This document shows, piece after piece, positions 61,709 through 64,000 of a stretch of DNA of 64,000 bases. Below the pieces are notes generated by a model. That model did no database searches. It saw only the letters and a list, made by a program, of their open reading frames with translations, and was not told the DNA's origin. The position numbers were made by a program, and so were the translations under genes. Source of the DNA: Yeosuana aquiaggeris (GTDB taxonomy: Bacteria > Bacteroidota > Bacteroidia > Flavobacteriales > Flavobacteriaceae); NCBI RefSeq assembly GCF_044003965.1, contig NZ_JBAWKC010000002.1, positions 603,717 to 667,716 of the forward strand. Reading direction: 5' to 3'. Each line of letters opens with the position of its first letter. Position 1 is the stretch's first letter.

Positions 61709-63703
61709 ATGAAAAAAATATTTTTGGCATTTGTTTTACTAGCTTTTTTTGGTGGTGTTTATGCGCAAAAAAAGGACATATCAAAGGAGGAATTAGAAAA
61801 ACTTAAAAAGGAATTAGGCAGGCCAAAGCAGGATGACGTAGAATCATTACAATCGGTAAATTCAGGGGATTATAAGAAAAATACTAAAAATGCTAAGCAA
61901 CAAATCGCTAAAATTACAGATTACCTTATAATTAGTAGGGAAAATGATACTACTTATTTAGATACGACCTTAACGATATATAAAGATTATAAATTTAATT
62001 ATTTAAGAAAGGATGACTTTGGATTGATTCCTTTTTCGAACCTGGGTCAAACATATAATACTTTAACTTATAATTTTGAAAACACCAATCTAATGCCAAG
62101 TTTTGGAGCACAAGCAAGGCATTTTAATTATATGGAAATTGAAGATATTAATTATTACCGAGTGCCAACACCTTTAACAGAGCTGTTTTTTAAAACAGCT
62201 TTTGAACAAGGTCAATTAGTCGATGCCTTTTTTACCGTGAATACAACCCCACGATTTAATTTCTCTATTGCTTATAAAGGGTTGCGATCTTTAGGTAAGT
62301 ATCAGCATATCTTGACCAGTACAGGTAATTTCAGGTTTACTACAAATTATACATCAAAAAATATCAGATACCATTTAAGAACGCATATTGTAACGCAAGA
62401 TTTGTTGAATCAAGAAAATGGAGGTTTAAATGATGATAGTGTGCTTAATTTTGAGTCAGGCGATCCTGAATTTTTAAAACGGGCCATTTTAGAAGTAAAT
62501 TTTGAAAATGCCGAAAGTATACTTAAGGGCAAACGATTTCATTTAGATCATTCATTCGATATTGTACGAAAAAAGGATTCCACTTCACGTAATAAGCTTA
62601 TTTTGAGACATATTATGTCTTTTGAAGACAAGTATTATCAGTATAACCAAGCAAATGCTTCTGGTTTTTTCGGCAATGCCTTTAATAATTCAAATTTACA
62701 AGACAAAGTGACTTTGGAAAATTTTTATAATCAGGTGCAATTAAACTACAGCAACGATTTATTAGGAGATATGCAGTTTAATGTGAGTAATAATAATTAC
62801 AATTACGGTTATGATAAATTAATAGTACTTAATGGCGAAACTATTACTAATAGACTAAAAGGAGATATTTATACTGCGGGTGGTAAATACCATAAGCGAT
62901 ATAAAAGTTTTGATTTGGAAGGGGAGATGGGAATAAATATCACAGGAGATTTTGATGGAAATTTTATAAAAGGGAGCGCCTCATTTAAATTAAATGAAGA
63001 TATCTCAGCAACGGCTCAAATAAATCATAGTTCAAAAGCACCTAATTATAATTTCTTATTATACCAAAGTGATTACATTAATTATAATTGGCAGAATAAT
63101 TTTAATAATACGGAGACTCAGCAAATCGCCTTTCATTTAAAATCAAAGAAGTTAGCCAATATAGTTGTAGACTATGCCACTATAACTGATTATGCTTACT
63201 TTAAAAAAGACGGAATAAGTAATCTAACCAAGGCGTTTCAAAACAACTCAACCATTACCTATTTGCGCGTCAAATTGGAAAAGGAAATTCGATTGGGAAA
63301 ATTTGCTCTGAATAATACCATGTTGTATCAAAATGTTCAGGATGAAAATAAGTCATTAAATGTACCTGAATTGACCACCCGTAATACGTTATACTACTCC
63401 ACAAATATGTTTAAAAATGCCTTGTTTTTACAAACAGGAGTGACGTTTAATTATTTTACTAAGTACTATATGGACGATTATGATCCTTTGTTGGCGGAAT
63501 TTATTGTTCAAAACGAAAAACAATATGGAAATTTTCCTAGGTTAGATTTTTTCATAAATGCAAAAATACGCCAAACACGTATTTATTTAAAAGCTGAGCA
63601 TTTCAATTCATCTTTTACAGGATATAATTATTATTCGGCACCAAACTATCCTTACAGAGACTTTACGGTGCGTTTTGGTATTGTCTGGAACTTCTTTATG
63701 TAA
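61709..63703 (+). CDS. Putative porin, outer-membrane beta-barrel protein
   Basis: The 664-residue protein has a signal peptide (MKKIFLAFVLLAFFGGVYAQ), a short charged helical segment (about 22-65) and then alternating strands to the end, finishing in FTVRFGIVWNFFM with the terminal aromatic residues of barrels. The length and the N-terminal region (FGLIPFSNLGQTYNTLTY) match the Bacteroidota putative porin family. No transport substrate is known to me. Its 3' end overlaps an open frame on the other strand. Confidence 0.85.
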   Translation: MKKIFLAFVLLAFFGGVYAQKKDISKEELEKLKKELGRPKQDDVESLQSVNSGDYKKNTKNAKQQIAKITDYLIISRENDTTYLDTTLTIYKDYKFNYLRKDDFGLIPFSNLGQTYNTLTYNFENTNLMPSFGAQARHFNYMEIEDINYYRVPTPLTELFFKTAFEQGQLVDAFFTVNTTPRFNFSIAYKGLRSLGKYQHILTSTGNFRFTTNYTSKNIRYHLRTHIVTQDLLNQENGGLNDDSVLNFESGDPEFLKRAILEVNFENAESILKGKRFHLDHSFDIVRKKDSTSRNKLILRHIMSFEDKYYQYNQANASGFFGNAFNNSNLQDKVTLENFYNQVQLNYSNDLLGDMQFNVSNNNYNYGYDKLIVLNGETITNRLKGDIYTAGGKYHKRYKSFDLEGEMGINITGDFDGNFIKGSASFKLNEDISATAQINHSSKAPNYNFLLYQSDYINYNWQNNFNNTETQQIAFHLKSKKLANIVVDYATITDYAYFKKDGISNLTKAFQNNSTITYLRVKLEKEIRLGKFALNNTMLYQNVQDENKSLNVPELTTRNTLYYSTNMFKNALFLQTGVTFNYFTKYYMDDYDPLLAEFIVQNEKQYGNFPRLDFFINAKIRQTRIYLKAEHFNSSFTGYNYYSAPNYPYRDFTVRFGIVWNFFM

Positions 63704-64000
63704 GCTTCTATAATTCCCTTATTTGAATTTCTTTTGTTCAGATTGATCTGTTTATTGCTTAAATGAATCACTGCTTTGGAATAAGTCAATAGTAATGGCT
63801 TAAACAATATGGAATCTTGGTCAATTTTTAATATAATAAATGGGTTTATTTCTTCAATAATTGTAAAATTTTCAATAAAATATGAAAGATATTTTGGTGT
63901 AAGGAATTCAAAATCAACACATAAAATCTCATTAAAAAAACTTTTCAAAAAAAGGGAGAAAAAAGGTTGTGATAAGACAAAAAAGGGTTGTATGTTTGCA
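63652..64000 (-). CDS. Unidentified open frame, 5' end outside the window
   Basis: The frame runs without a stop from the right edge to the stop codon at 63652, at least 115 codons; a TTG at 63948 is one possible start. It reads SFFNEILCVDFEFLTPKYLS and further AT-rich, Lys/Ile-rich sequence. It overlaps the 3' end of the porin gene by 52 bp on the opposite strand. I recognise no motif; it may be the 3' end of a real gene or chance in AT-rich DNA. Confidence 0.35.
   Translation of the reverse strand, partial: ANIQPFFVLSQPFFSLFLKSFFNEILCVDFEFLTPKYLSYFIENFTIIEEINPFIILKIDQDSILFKPLLLTYSKAVIHLSNKQINLNKRNSNKGIIEAYIKKFQTIPKRTVKSL

Noticed and set aside
1..64000. Prophage, transposon, CRISPR, toxin-antitoxin or biosynthetic gene cluster
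   Set aside because: No integrase, transposase, terminal repeat array, Cas, toxin pair or synthase family was seen on either strand.

Overview
The window is a chromosomal stretch of a Bacteroidota genome, most probably a marine or aquatic member of the Flavobacteriaceae. The support is strongly AT-rich DNA, SusC/SusD and TonB-receptor genes, GSCFA, DUF5522 and YiaA families, and repeated upstream boxes that fit the Bacteroidota -7 promoter element TAnnTTTG. Genus cannot be fixed from sequence alone. I saw no rRNA, tRNA, CRISPR array, insertion sequence or prophage.

Layout. 1-7.3 kb: a minus-strand TolC plus HlyD-type efflux operon running off the left edge, two tandem DUF2202 ferritin-like proteins, then on the plus strand a small Cys/His membrane protein and an OprC-like copper TonB receptor, then a lipoprotein FKBP isomerase. 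7.3-16.4 kb: a tricorn-like S41 protease, the GTPases Era and Der around a small membrane protein, and a large outer-membrane beta-barrel protein. 16.6-19.8 kb: a minus-strand run of two TPM proteins, LemA, a MerR regulator and an M23 peptidase, divergent from alaS. 22.6-34.3 kb: mostly metabolism (GSCFA protein, rhodanese, VOC protein, a serine/threonine dehydratase, enoyl-CoA hydratase, aromatic amino acid hydroxylase, urocanate hydratase, an ACC-deaminase-like enzyme, a cell-wall glucosaminidase and hemL). 34.4-43.3 kb: small or unknown membrane and secreted proteins, two tandem alpha/beta hydrolases, lysS, a broken DUF1573 gene and a YqaE/Pmp3-type peptide. 43.3-46.9 kb: lipB and a complete arsR-arsM-arsC-acr3 arsenic operon. 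47.2-50.9 kb: a tandem pair of membrane-anchored TolB/TPR proteins, richer in GC than their surroundings. 51-56.3 kb: ppk2, a nucleoid-associated protein, a large lipoprotein and rnhB. 56.5-64 kb: a SusC/SusD pair without adjacent hydrolases, a putative porin and an unidentified open frame running off the right edge.

How the parts may work together. Several blocks handle metals and metalloids (copper uptake receptor, DUF2202 pair, arsenic operon), but nothing shows that they form one system. The least expected signal is regulatory. Two 16-bp palindromes with core GTAAC-N4-GTTAC, 22 kb apart, precede the tolC-hlyD operon and the rhodanese gene. Each lies exactly 21 nt from a -7-like box, which fits an activator of the CRP/FNR type binding near -41. 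I found no convincing wholly new multi-gene system; the remaining candidates are small or local oddities listed in the findings.
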